A stretch of DNA of 64,000 nt from Echinometra lucunter. Lineage: Eukaryota; Echinodermata; Echinoidea; Camarodonta; Echinometridae. Below the pieces are notes generated by a model. It did not search any database. It was not told the origin of the DNA and worked only from the letters and a program-made list of their open reading frames with translations. Position 1 is the first letter of the stretch, and each line of letters begins with the position of its first letter. The position numbers and the translations under genes were made by a program. This document shows, in pieces, positions 53,525 to 64,000 of this stretch. The stretch lies in contig CM057165.1 of assembly GCA_029962745.1 (NCBI GenBank), positions 156,856 through 220,855 of the forward strand. Direction: 5' to 3'.

Positions 53525-53719
53525 TCTTCTTGTTCTTCTTGTATACACTAAGATTGGCCAATATCATCTGAACTACCAAATGCACAAAATACAGAGGACA
53601 GTGTATAAAAATTGTGGGAATTATATTCTTACTATAAAGAAGTTTGTTGACTCTCCAGTATTTTCTTGTCATAGTCATAACACAAAGAAGATTCAAGGCG
53701 ATTTTATACACATTATTAC

Positions 53720-54333
53720 CTGAACTGTCACTGTTTGCTTGATTAAGTAATGCAGCATCAAGCTGCTGTTTTAGGGTGGTGTTCTGCCTCTCACTCTCTT
53801 TTAGCTTCTTTCTCAGCCCTGTCAGATCCTTCTGAAGTCCAGAGATGACCTGAGGATCACCATCTGTCTCCTGGCCAGGAACACTCCTGAGGCTCTCCAG
53901 TTCCTCCCTCTCTATCCTCTTCTCGAGGGATTCGTACCTCCTCCTGGCATCAAGGAGCTTTGAGCGGAGATCAGCCACCTCCCGCTGGAGCTCCTCTCGG
54001 GTGGCAGCGGCGGGATCGGTCATGACCAGGTCGTGTCCAGGAATACTCCTCAAGCTTTCAAGCTCCTCTTGCTCTAACCGCTTCTCGAGGGCCTGCTGTC
54101 TCTGCTTGGACTCCTTGAGCTGGAAGCACAGATCCATCACCTCTCTCTGGAGCTCCTCTTTAGTGGCAGAGGTGGGATATGATAGGTCTTCTAGGCTGAA
54201 ACTAGACTTGCGGCCTGGAATCTGGAGACCTGTGTCTTGGGGGAAGAGAGGTGGTTGCATGCCCTCGGGGTCATGGCCGACTCCAAAGCTCCTGCGCTGT
54301 GCTTGCTGGCTGTGGTGCTAGTTGGCGAAACAT
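53720..54333 (-). pseudogene. exon 25'
   Basis: 614 nt. Compared with exon 25 it has a 15-nt insertion (LQIPGR for H), a 6-nt insertion (LVMTD) and a 1-bp deletion near 54305 that shifts its first 30 nt or so. The tandem repeat region is open. Confidence 0.86.
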
Positions 54334-54613
54334 CTGAAGAGGAAAGGTGGACATAGGCATATGTTTCAAGGGAATGTCTTTTTGTATCATCAACTAAAAC
54401 TGGAAAAAGTATATTAGTAAATTTTGGAAGGAGTTAAAAAGTTTTCTGTCTGACATATGTTGGTCAAGTACAGTTAATTCTCATTTTCTGAAATTTAAGA
54501 ACACGTATGAAAAATGTAGCAGAGCAGAGGAGTAGTAGTAATATACTTTACTGGATAACTTGCTTATCACAAGACAAATTTGCTGAAGAGTCCATTCTTA
54601 CTAATATATTCAC

Positions 54614-54924
54614 CATTGCTATCACTTCCGACTCTGCTACCTACACCACTAGTCGTCAATGACTGCACTGCGCCTTGCCTGTCAATCACCACATGGAGAT
54701 GATTATCATTTCTCCTACCCACACCCTCTTCGAGTCTGCATAGCAGCAAGCTCAGCCCCTAGAACGTCCCTCAGGCTGCCCCTGTCGCCATCGTCATGAG
54801 ATCCTCCGCGGTTGCTACTAGTCTCACTCTGGTGGGCAATGTTGATGTTGAGAGGAAGGTTGGAGTGCAGGGCGTTGGTCAGGCGACTAAGCTCTCGGAT
54901 CTGCTCTTGCATGAGCTGTTGAAG
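54614..54924 (-). pseudogene. exon 24' with 14-bp deletion
   Basis: 311 nt against 325. The deletion after AAMQT shifts the frame, and TAG follows at 54715-54717. The later 1-bp deletion in exon 25' would restore frame (14+1=15), but the stop comes first. Confidence 0.86.
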
Positions 54925-55087
54925 CTACAGATAAGGGGGAAAAATGAGTATCATGACTCAACTTGCTACATGTACCAAGGAGAATGTAGAAGACAGTCAT
55001 GATAAGTTTTCAAGATGTATCTGCTTGTAACTCCTGTTTTTATGTAAATTGCATTGTCTGAAGGCATTAATTTCTAAATCATCAGTA

Positions 55088-55403
55088 AAGGCTTGTTTAG
55101 AATTGATGCGACAAACCCCCATGGCTTCTTTAGTGTTCAGATATGGCGCAGCAAAACCATGCCACTTATGTTAATGAATGTGCATTAATGCATCATTGCT
55201 CAAATAAAAGATACTTTTGACAAACTCGTGACATCGTATTTTGCGCTAACTTTTTAAGACTTTGATTGGTCAACAGCTTTTTGCTGCCAGGAGGCAAAAA
55301 ATATGCCTCTCGCATCAGCTTTTTTTTTTTGCCGCCTCATATCCCATTCACATTAAAAAAAAAAAAACACTGGGGTTTGTTGCGTCCTATCTGAACAAGC
55401 CTT
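55088..55403. repeat. MITE, orthologue of 29265-29598
   Basis: AAAGGCTTGTTTAGAATTGA and CTATCTGAACAAGCCTT ends. Same intron as the plus-arm copy. Confidence 0.7.
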
Positions 55404-55439
55404 AAGTGGTAAGGTTGACAGGTTAAGAAAGCTTCGTAC

Positions 55440-55511
55440 CTGTTCTGATGAATCACTTCCTCTGGGGGACTGGCCACTGTTTAGAAGTCTGCTGTTCTCT
55501 ATTTTCAGTTC
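55440..55511 (-). pseudogene. exon 23'
   Basis: 72 nt, open. SGQSPRG replaces SNDQSPRG-type residues by single substitutions. Confidence 0.84.
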
Positions 55512-56065
55512 CTGCAGCATGTACATAAAACAGAAGAGCATTGATAAGCTACAACCAGAGACAAATCTTATAATTTCCAGATGGATAAGCACATTATGAC
55601 AATATTTTAATTATGACATTCTGAATAGCCAATGATCACCTCACCTATAACAAGTATTCATAGCATAGTTTCTCATGATCAACTGGACCTTTAACTTGAT
55701 AATCTACTGTTACTCTGCTATTAAGGAAGAATTTCACTAAAAAGAGAGGATAAAGAGAAGTAATTTTCAAAACAGTTCCATCAAAAACGGTTACGAATTG
55801 AGAACGTTATGAAAGTTTGAAAAGTCTCATTTCTCCTTCCTTCATTCTCCTTTAAAGAACCTACAAAGAAGACTACATGGAAGTTTGTAAGGAAGATTTG
55901 ACAGAAATAAATTGTCATTCTAAACAGTCATTCACTTGATAATATCTACACAAAATTTGCCATCTCAGGTAGTTAATGTGAGGTGTCAAATAAGATTCTG
56001 CACATAGGTGAGTATCAGACAGGCTCATTCCTGGTTCAAACATTCCTCGAACAAAAACATCTTAC
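55512..56065. other. intron 22'
   Basis: Homologous to intron 22, with about 150 bp of added AT-rich sequence. Nothing recognised. Confidence 0.5.
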
Positions 56066-56173
56066 CTCGATCAAACCATCCTTGATCCTTCCAGCGTTGT
56101 TGAGTTCATCAATGTGATCCTGCTTAGCTTTGAGTTCATCCTCCAAGTCCATGATCTTCCTGCGAATTTTGGC
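56066..56173 (-). pseudogene. exon 22'
   Basis: 108 nt, open. The last codon is changed from Lys to Glu at the splice border. Confidence 0.84.
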
Positions 56174-56504
56174 CTGAAGACAGATTGCAGAGATATAAGA
56201 CAGATATATTATGAAGAGTAAACATACTTAATACTTTCATAATAATAGTAGTAATAATAATAATAATAATAACGAGATTTAATTCGTCATTCGATCAGAC
56301 GAATTAGGTGGTCTGTCGTCTTTTTGATATGGATATGATATCTATGATTATAAAAGGTATATGACAGTTGGCTTTTTATTCATTATTTTCATCATCAGGG
56401 TTTGTATCACCGTCAGCAACATTACTTTCTCATTATCATGGTCATCAAGAGGATTATAGTCATTCCCAATTAGAATCCCCATTCAGAGAAAATTTACGAA
56501 GAGG

Positions 56505-57455
56505 AAACAGCCCTGATAAAAAACGTTCTGAAAAATGTTCTGAAAACGTTTTGTGAACGTTTATTGAAGACAAAGACGTAGCGGACCTAATAAAAATGTT
56601 TTGTAAACTATTTATGAACCTTCTGAAAATGTTTTACGAACGTTTTTTAAAGACGAGGACGTAGTGGACATAAAAAAAAACTTTTGTGAACGTTCTGAAA
56701 ACGTTTTTTGAACTTTTACTAAGGACTAAAACGTAGAGGACCTAATAAAGACGTTTTGTAAACATTTTATGAACTTCTGAAAATGTTTTGCGAACGTTTA
56801 TTAAAGACAAAGACATAGCGAACGTTCATTAAAGATGAAGACATAACCCACCTAGTAAAAACATTTTGTAAATGTTTTGTGAAGGTTTCTGAAAACGTTT
56901 TGTGAACGTTTATTAAAGACGAAGACGTAGCAGACCTAATAAAAATGTTTTGTAAACATTTTGTGAACGTTCTGAAAATATTTTTGTGAACGTTTATTCA
57001 AGACGAAGACGTAGCGGACCTAATAAAAAACGTTTTGTAAACGTTTTGGAAACGTTCTGACAAGGTTTTGGAAACGTTCTGACAACGTTTTGTAAACGTT
57101 TATTAAAGACGAAGACGCAGCAGACCTAATAAAAACGTTTTGCAAACATTTTGTGAACGTTCTGAAAATATTTTGTGAACGTTTATTCAAGACGAAGACG
57201 TAGCGGACCTAATAAAAAACGTTTTGTAAACGTTTTGGAAACGTTTATTAAAGACGAAGACGTAGCGGACCTAATAAAAACGTTTTGTGAACGTTTATTA
57301 AAGACAAAGACGCAGCAGACCTAATAAAAACGTTTTATGAACGTTTATTAAAGTCGAAGACGAAACGGATCTAATAAAAATGTTTTGTAACAATTATTAA
57401 AGACGAAGATGTAACAGACCTAATAAATGTGTTCTAAGAACGTTCTGAAACGTTT
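56505..57455. repeat. degenerate tandem array (AACGTTTTGTGAACG units)
   Basis: Repeats of AACGTTTTGTGAACGTTTAT with AAAGACGAAGACGTAGCGGA and CCTAATAAAA, about 50-115 nt per unit, imperfect. Confidence 0.85.
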
Positions 57456-57771
57456 TGTGTTGGGTAATCTATTTGCCGTCTAATCACCAGTTTATCTAAT
57501 ATTCGATGACCTGATGAACTTTAAAAATATTCAGGTCTGAGAAGGAGACCAGCATCACAGACACAGGACGATTTGATTTTTAGTATTATGCAAAGTTAAC
57601 CCTAAAGGTTCAATACACGTTCATGAATCATATTTGCAATAGGGTTGTACATAAACTAATGTACACTGCATTGCAATAGACATAACACGCAAAATAACGC
57701 AGTAATGGCATTGTTTGTAATTGTATGTGTAAACGTAGTCGATGAAGATGGTAATATGAAAGGGCAAAAAA

Positions 57772-57801
<30 letters not shown>

Positions 57802-57807
<6 letters not shown>

Positions 57808-57900
57808 CACCGCCGTCGCCGGGAGTCGAACCAGGGACCATGAGGATGTGAGACCAGTGCTTTACCGATGGACCAGAATATAGTCCATAGAGATAACACG
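57802..57900 (-). promoter_or_regulatory. tRNA-like Pol III unit in copy 2
   Basis: On the minus strand: TGGTCCATCGGTAAAGCACT (A-box-like), then CCCTGGTTCGACTCCC (B box, perfect GGTTCGACTCC), then a 23-nt T run (57780-57802 as A on plus). This resembles a tRNA-derived SINE head with a Pol III terminator. Confidence 0.65.
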
Positions 57901-59841
57901 TAGATGGAAAATGGGATTCCTAAATCATATCTTCCAGTTGAAATTTCGATATGTTCCTGACATCTGATTAAAAAATAAATGGCACACTTACGATAGAGAA
58001 TTTTCTCAGCTACAACATACTCGAAGCTGGGCGAAAATAGAGCAGAAATAACGGAGCTGTTGCTCAAAAAAGATGGGAATGTAGAATCAAGAATTAAAAA
58101 AAGGTCATGTCCCATAGACAATACACGCAAAATGTGAAAAAATGACATGCCTCCGTTTATCGTAAGATAAGACCATGATGCAGTTCTCTAAATGAAAAAT
58201 AAAGGCAATTGGTATATAAGAGCATTGTCTCAGCTACAACATACTGAAATCCCGGCGAAAATCGACCAACAATAAGCGAGATAGTCTTGATTAAAGGTAA
58301 AAAACATGACGTCATAATTGAAAAAATGAAATTTTGAGTTCACATGAGAATATGGTAACGTTCCGACTGTTCGACCCCCAAATTTTGTTCATGAATTCAA
58401 TTCTTCAATTCATAGGCTTTCAGAAAATGTAAAAAAAATGGGGGGTCTCCATGCTTTTTAACGAGCTATGGCGGATTTTAAAGAGGCATGTTTTTGCATG
58501 TTTTTACGTTATTTGCCCCATAGACGCGCGCACGGATTTTAAATTTTGACGCGCGCGTGCGGCGTTATGGTCAGTTGAAATCGATTCTAATTTGATGGAA
58601 ATGGTCAAGAAATGTCTTAGAATTGCAAATCAAGTGAAAAAACGGCGTTTTTACGTTATTTACGAGTTGCGCACGCGCAAAACGCGCGCGCGGGTGCTTA
58701 CGCGCGGAAATTTTTGAAATGCTTAAAATGCCCTGAAATGGATTTTGGTTTGATCCATGAGTGATTTTGAGCATTTATAAATTTTGCGCGCGCACTGACG
58801 CGCGGACGTACGCGTACGCGCGCGTTTAAAAGGTTGGAATTGTTCAGATTGATATGAATATTCATCATGCCAAATATGAATGGAAAATGACATTCGGTTA
58901 TGAAGATATGATCATGAGATGAATTTTACAAAATGGCGCCTAGATGACGTCACGACGACCGGATGAACTTGAAAATGACTAAAAATCCGAGATCTCGTTA
59001 TGACTGATGATTCCTGAAAATTTCACGAAAAATGATTCAGCCAGTCCTGAGATCTCGACTGCACAAAAAAGTGGGTACCAATAAAAAGAATAATTAATTA
59101 ATAATGAAGAATAAAGAAAATTCTGACGAAATTAAAAGGTGATCTGTCATAATATGACAGACCACCTAATAATAATAATAGTAATAATAGTAATAATTAT
59201 ATTGTATTGGATGGCTCTGGATGGGATACCAGAGAATATTCCACGAATTGGGGCCAATATTGCACGAATCGAAGATGATATAGATAACAATTAATATTAT
59301 ATTTTGGATCAGAAATTTATCCTTTCATGATTGGCTTAAAGACCTTCACGTGATCATTGGTATTTTCAGCTATTTCAGAATGTTGGCATGAAGGTTTACT
59401 ATTTGGGAAATGACGTCACTCTTATGACGACATTTTCCAAATAGTATATACTATTTGTGAAATGACGTCACAGTACGCAAAATCTATGCGCGAAATGAAA
59501 ATTCAGGGGGGCATACGAGAGCTTGAGTGCGCACCATGGGGAACTCTCGCGGTGTCACGGCTACTGCGTCTCTCAATTTTCGATCACTTTGTAGTTTATC
59601 CGTACAACGTTTAGTGCCATAAAGCATTCAATAAGACATAAACATGAAATAAAGAATATTGATTTGGTGTCATTTGACTGATTTATTCTAATAAACAAGG
59701 TAAAAACCCACTTTACCTACTTGGCTGATTTGCGAGGCCGTGTACCAGTCAAGAAAAATATAAAATAAGAAAGTAATTTTCATGTACAAATACATATAAT
59801 CTTGATCCAAAATATAAAACAAATATACTCTGCCATAATTT

Positions 59842-59965
59842 CGAGTTTCTGGTTAAAACTATGGGCCTCGGTGACTCGCATAGTACCATTCACTTCGGGG
59901 CTGCGCCCCTCAGTGAAAAGTACTATTTCGGAGTCACCTCTTGCCCATAGTTTTAACCAGAAACT
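59842..59965. repeat. long foldback hairpin
   Basis: GAGTTTCTGGTTAAAACTAT pairs with ATAGTTTTAACCAGAAACTC. The loop is GGGGCTGCGCCCC. Confidence 0.8.
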
Positions 59966-60002
59966 CTCAAGGCAAAGTATTTTTGTATATTTGTATATTA
60001 TT

Positions 60003-60420
60003 ATTTATATGACACCTAGACAGATCCCTGCCATTTGATTGGTTGTTTGATATTCATCATTTGTCCCATTGCACTATGACGTCATCAATCGTGCGAAAGT
60101 GGCTCCATTTACCGTGCAATTTTGGATCCATACGATTTGCTCCATTGCACGCTGGCCGAGAGCCCGGCACACTACGTACGCTTGCGTTTGCAATGTGCAG
60201 CACGAACAGGGCGCTAGCGTATAGCGCTATTGATTTATTGCGATTTGATCTAATTTTAGGTGTCATAACAAATAATGAATGTTTTTTCATTCGTGCAATG
60301 GACAGAATATTTCATTCGGTGAGAGATGAAATTATTGATCCATTCAACTCGGCTGCGCCTCGTTGAATGGATCATTTCATCTTTCACCTCATTTAAATAT
60401 TCTGTCCATTGCACTCATAA
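60003..60420. repeat. interspersed repeat with conserved open frame, copy 2
   Basis: Inverse homologue of 15713-16078. The minus frame 60290-60057 is open for 77 codons and aligns with copy 1. Confidence 0.55.
60293..60415. repeat. long foldback hairpin
   Basis: TGCAATGGACAGAATATTTC pairs with AAATATTCTGTCCATTGCA, arms of about 55 bp with small mismatches around CTCGGCTGCGCCTCG. Copy 1 (15717-15772) keeps a shortened version. Confidence 0.8.
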
Positions 60421-61266
60421 ACATTCATTATCTGTATACTGTATAGGGCATTTTAGCGGCGCATTAAAAACACATAGTTCATGTCTGCATGACTTGTCTG
60501 TGCAATATCAGAGCATATTGTATAAAACGCCAAATTCCCCATAGGCTCATGTACAAATTTGCCGTGCAATATTATGTGATATTGCATGGTCTCTTCGCGT
60601 GCGCGCAATGAAACAAACATGCGCAATCAGGATTACAATGCGCGGATACGCAATACACGCAATGCACAAACGACACTTTGATGACGTCATAAAGAGGTAA
60701 GTCAAACTTGTGTGATCAAAATAAATGTACGATGGGGGCCCTTTTTAGTTGCTGGAATGACATTTATTGAATTTTAAATCCCTTTCCTGTTGGGTATAGA
60801 TAATAATAATTATATTGGATGGCTTTATTTCATGGAATACCAGGAATATTCCACTCGTTAGGGCCAATATTGCACTCATCTTCGATTCGTGTAATATTGG
60901 CCCTAATTCGTGGAATATTCTCTGGTATCCCATTCAGAGCCATCCAATATAATATAAATAATAATAATAATAATAATAATGATGATAATAATAATAGGGA
61001 TTTGCATGGCACCGTCTATGCTAGTCTATTCCGAGGCACTCAAGAAAGATTAGAGAGTCCAGTTGAGTGTCCTTGCGTCAAGTATTGTTTATAAAAGAGA
61101 CCAGATTTCAACTTGGATTTATAGCAATATTGCATGCAGGAAATGCACTTATCAGACAAAGTAATGCATGTTGACAGCACAGCATCTTTACACAACACTC
61201 CTTTACATATTTTTAGACCAACTTATCATTAGTATCATGAAAAGAGTGGACAAAGAAAAAACTTAC

Positions 61267-61327
61267 TGCATTCTGCTTGGCCTGTCTATCAGCCTCTTGC
61301 TCATCTTGAAGAGACTCTAGGGATTCC
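61267..61327 (-). pseudogene. exon 21' with lost acceptor
   Basis: 61 nt and open, but the acceptor reads TTCGG instead of TTCAG (61328-61329). Confidence 0.84.
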
Positions 61328-62069
61328 CCGAAAAAAAGCAAAAATGGGACATGAGAAAATGAATAATTATCACAAAAGGAACATTAAAAAAAAAGGGACA
61401 AATAAATACATTATGTGTATAAAAATACAATTGTAAATTACAATTAGCATTCACATTTCTTGACATTTGTTTGCCATTTGTGGTGATTGTTATGATAGCA
61501 GTAATCATGGTGATGTACTGGAGAAATAATGGTGGTGGCAATGGTGATCATGATGGTGATATTGAAGATAATCATGACTATGACAATGACAGAACTACAT
61601 GTTTCCTTTTGTTCAAAATGCACCTTACAAAACTTTAACCCAAAGCAGTACATAATTTTCTCAAGGTCTAATTCAATCAGGTTTCCCTCTGCAAATTGGC
61701 AAGAGTTATTTTCATCTTTCACTCCTACAGTCTATGAAAAAAAATACAATTGTATATAACATGAAGCAATGAATAAAAGTTGCAAAATGTAAGAGAAAAT
61801 AGCCAATTCCACATGAAAACAGTAATTATATAGTTTACACTGTATTGCCAAGTTAGATACTTTAATGATTAGAGACAATTAAATTGCTTTTACCTGAGAA
61901 AGACACGAAGTATTGCATTGGAAATGGGCTAAAAATTTTCAGTGGATTTTTCTCTTTCTGTTCATGTATAATGTGCAATTCCTCAGACTTTAGATCAAAA
62001 GATAATGCACAAGTATCACTAAAAGGAGACATTATACTGCTATGGTTAAAATACATTTATTTTACTCAC
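61328..62069. other. intron 20'
   Basis: 742 bp against 336 in the plus arm. It has GATGGTG/ATGATGG-type words (61496-61570) and about 400 bp of extra sequence, unrecognised. Confidence 0.5.
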
Positions 62070-62169
62070 TTTGCCTTAGCTAATAGTTTATTCTTGTTAT
62101 CGAGATCCTCCTTGAGAGCAGTTACATAATCCTCATCAGGTTTCTAAGATCTCAGTCTTGCTACAAGGT
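62070..62169 (-). pseudogene. exon 20' with nonsense codon and lost acceptor
   Basis: 100 nt. CAG is replaced by TAG at 62144-62146 (RS-stop for RSQ), and the acceptor TTGCTAG has become TTGCTAA. Confidence 0.87.
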
Positions 62170-62793
62170 TTAGCAAAGATAAAAGAGAAACATAAAACAT
62201 AAAAATACCTTCGAATATTATCATACACTAAAAAGTATGCAAACATACCTTTTAGTGTACTAACAAGAGGATTTAATGAAGAACCCATCTGCACTGAAGT
62301 TGCTGATGATTATTAGAGCCAAAAATTGACAAACAGTACTTGAAAGGCATAATGGATGTAAAGGTCTGCATGAAATGCTGACCACCTGCTGTCCCACAAC
62401 ACAAGGCGATAAAACAAATGAACATACATGTAATTATATTCATTCTGAGTGCAATAATCACTACCTTCAATTCACAACAGTCGACTCACAACCTTGAAAA
62501 GGATGACTAAACTCATGTTTTCAAACTATGATATAAAACACATCTAATACAATAATGGTGTGTTGCCTGCTGAATTAACTTTTTAGAGGAAAGGAAAATT
62601 ATTCTTTTCATATTTTCTTAAAATCCTGATATGTATTATGCAGATATTGATGCTGATAATTATTCTATTGATATAGCTCAAGTATCCTAGTTATTTTCTA
62701 GTTCCTGGTACACTTGTAAAGCAGAAAAGTAATCATTACATTGTTTAATTTAATAGTACAATTGTGATGATGAATGACAGTAATTGGGGAAGG
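62170..62793. other. intron 19' (part)
   Basis: Homologous to intron 19. Nothing recognised. Confidence 0.5.
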
Positions 62794-62820
62794 ATTAATC
62801 TTTGAGGGATAAGTTCTTAT

Positions 62821-62921
62821 CTTTGAGTTTATCTATCTCTCTGTTGAGTCTATCGTTTTCATCCTTGAGTCTAGTCATCTCGACATGGTGTGAGGGGCTA
62901 GGTGATGCCCTCACAGCTGAC
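62821..62921 (-). pseudogene. extra 3' half of exon 19' (tandem duplicate)
   Basis: Part of a 128-bp duplication (62794-62921 repeats 62944-63071). The donor GT is changed to AT. Confidence 0.8.
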
Positions 62922-62970
62922 AGTCAACTGTATTTGACAAAGTATTAATCTTTGAGGAATAAGTCCTTAC

Positions 62971-63124
62971 CTTTGAGTTTATCTATCTCTCTGTTGAGTC
63001 TATCGTTTTCATCCTTGAGTCTACTCATCTCGGCATTGTGTGAGGGGCTAGGTGATGCCCTCACAGCTGACTGTTGCATCTCCAAGAGCAATCGGTCCTT
63101 CTCCCTCCCACTCTCTAGCAGCTT
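62971..63124 (-). pseudogene. exon 19'
   Basis: 154 nt, open, after TGAACAG and before GTAAGG. The last recognisable exon of the minus arm in the window. Confidence 0.85.
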
Positions 63125-63470
63125 CTGTTCATATCAACGAATTATCAAAAGTATGATTAGTGAATTTATTTCACAACTGTCATCAAAACATTGTATATTT
63201 ACATACATCATGCAGGGCTACATACTCAAGTTTGTGAAGGGGCTCTATAATATAGAGCTTGGAAATGAATGTGGAAATGAATGATTTCAACACAGGGCTC
63301 AATATGTATTGAGCCCTGATTTGAAATAATTCAATTTGGGGGGCTGGAAACCAAATTTTTGGGGCCCCCATGTATCCCAGGTGCCTGTTAGTGTTGAGGC
63401 CTGCATGATACAAATATCAATCAATAATTCAACACGAATACAAATGAATCCAACATTTCATTCATACCAG
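63125..63470. other. intron 18' (part)
   Basis: Homologous to 26600-26920, including the repeat fragment GGCCTGCAT...CAGGTGCC. Confidence 0.55.
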
Positions 63471-64000
63471 CCAGTGGTTTCCCCACAATGGCACTATCGT
63501 GAAATAGGAAACCACCGTTCACTTTGTATAGCACTACAGCGCTTTATTCGGTCTAACGTTATTGTTGTTGTTGTTCGTTCCGTTTTTTGGCGTTCGATTC
63601 GTATACCGAATATTGACGCTATCTACGTGCGGGTTTCTTTTTGTTGTTGTTGTTGTTGTTTTGGGTTTTTGGATGTATTTCACGAGGTGTCCACAGGTCT
63701 GGCATTGGTGACGGTCCTCCCACTTGTATGTTTTTTGGTTTGCATCATCTGGACAGTCCGGCTCTGTACAGTGAGCAGACTTCTCAGTCTCGGAGAGACC
63801 TAGTCCACTCCAATGCGTGAGAGGGGTCGACCCCGCCAGAACCTATAATGGACTCCTCTAATCCAGTATCATTGGGAAAAAAACAAACAAAACAAAACAA
63901 AAAACAAAAGAAAATAAAACAAGCAAACAGGCATGACAGGTAGACAAAACAAAACAAAACAAAGTGCAGAGCTACTAAAAGTAAGCGAAAAATATGTTGT
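63471..64000. repeat. unidentified insertion with (AAAAC)n tail
   Basis: It has no match in the plus-arm intron. It contains GTT runs (63561-63574, 63642-63660) and ends with an AAACA-rich tract (63868-63965), which suggests a retroposon tail. Exon 18' is not reached. Confidence 0.4.

Larger units (their letters stand above)
56278..59161 (+). mobile_element. Helitron-like element, copy 2, in a (TAA)n site
   Basis: It starts CGAGATTTAATTCGTCA, has a subterminal TTAGGTGGTCTGTC (56305-56318) and ends AGGTGATCTGTCATAATATG then ACAGACCACCTAA, flanked by TAA repeats. It is homologous to copy 1 over the CGCG-rich core (about 57890-59160) and the tRNA-like unit. Unlike copy 1 it contains a long tandem array (56505-57455). 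Confidence 0.6.
59197..60957. mobile_element. 1.76-kb long-TIR element in the same (TAA)n site
   Basis: The left TIR (59197-59282: TATTGGATGGCT, ACCAGAGAATATTCCACGAA, GGGGCCAATATTGCACGAAT) is inverted at 60868-60957. Inside are two long hairpins (59842-59965 and 60293-60415) and the second copy of the conserved-frame repeat. No transposase is recognised. It is absent from the plus-arm intron. Confidence 0.65.
41204..63124 (-). pseudogene. inverted, degraded copy of the coiled-coil gene (exons 35' to 19')
   Basis: Exons 35', 34', 33', 32', 31', 30', 29', fused 28'/26', 25', 24', 23', 22', 21', 20' and 19' follow in order on the minus strand. Exon 27' is missing. Lesions: TAG in exon 20' (62144-62146); acceptor AG to AA before exon 20' (62170-62171); acceptor AG to GG before exon 21' (61328-61329); 14-bp deletion in exon 24' (near 54733) with a stop following at once; 1-bp deletion in exon 25' (near 54305); out-of-frame exon fusion at 47668-47671. 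Exons 29' to 34' look intact. It may be a pseudogenised segmental duplicate, or a null or poorly assembled alternative haplotype. Confidence 0.75.

Noticed and set aside
57621..58148. 175-codon minus-strand frame
   Set aside because: It reads through a homopolymer run and non-coding transposon sequence; Phe-run and no family.
63336..63803. 155-codon frame at the window end
   Set aside because: Spans the border between old intron and an insertion, includes a poly-Cys from GTT/TTG repeats, no motif.

Overview
This is eukaryotic, intron-rich, AT-rich DNA from an invertebrate, most likely an echinoderm of the sea-urchin type. That placement is inference. It rests on short coiled-coil exons in long introns, dense small inverted-repeat transposons (MITEs), an L2-like LINE with an (ATT)n tail, and a deuterostome-like CDK5RAP2/myomegalin gene. 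There are no prokaryotic features.

Layout: (1) 1-7312 holds no secure exon, only repeats; it is upstream or intronic sequence of the gene. (2) 7313-39869, plus strand, carries 36 consecutive internal exons (6280 coding nt, about 2090 codons, every junction in phase). They belong to a large centrosomal coiled-coil protein of the centrosomin/CDK5RAP2/myomegalin family. Neither the N-terminal CM1 region nor the C-terminal CM2 region is in the window. (3) 40704-41203 is a run of exactly 500 N. (4) 41204-63124, minus strand, is an inverted copy of exons 35 to 19 of the same gene. The two arms face each other tail to tail across the gap.

The minus arm is broken. It has a nonsense codon in exon 20', lost splice acceptors before exons 20' and 21', a 14-bp frameshift in exon 24', a 1-bp frameshift in exon 25', and an out-of-frame 1361-bp deletion fusing exon 26' to exon 28'. 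It has also taken in a 3.2-kb L2-like LINE, two Helitron-like elements with internal tRNA-like promoters, an 858-bp TTAA-flanked element, a 1.8-kb long-TIR element and an expanded 56-bp minisatellite. The plus arm shows none of these lesions. The likeliest reading is a functional gene (plus) and a decayed inverted duplicate or null haplotype (minus). Because the junction is a nominal gap, a scaffolding misjoin remains possible.

The plus-arm gene is modular. Exons 2 to 18 are all phase 0-0, and many end in the same heptad-like motif (K-D-x-x-I/L) just before the splice site, as if built by repeated duplication of a roughly 32-codon coiled-coil exon. Exons 28 and 29 are a clear tandem pair, exon 25 holds a tandem 50-residue repeat, and exon 26 carries an S-Q-I-P motif of the EB1-binding SxIP type.
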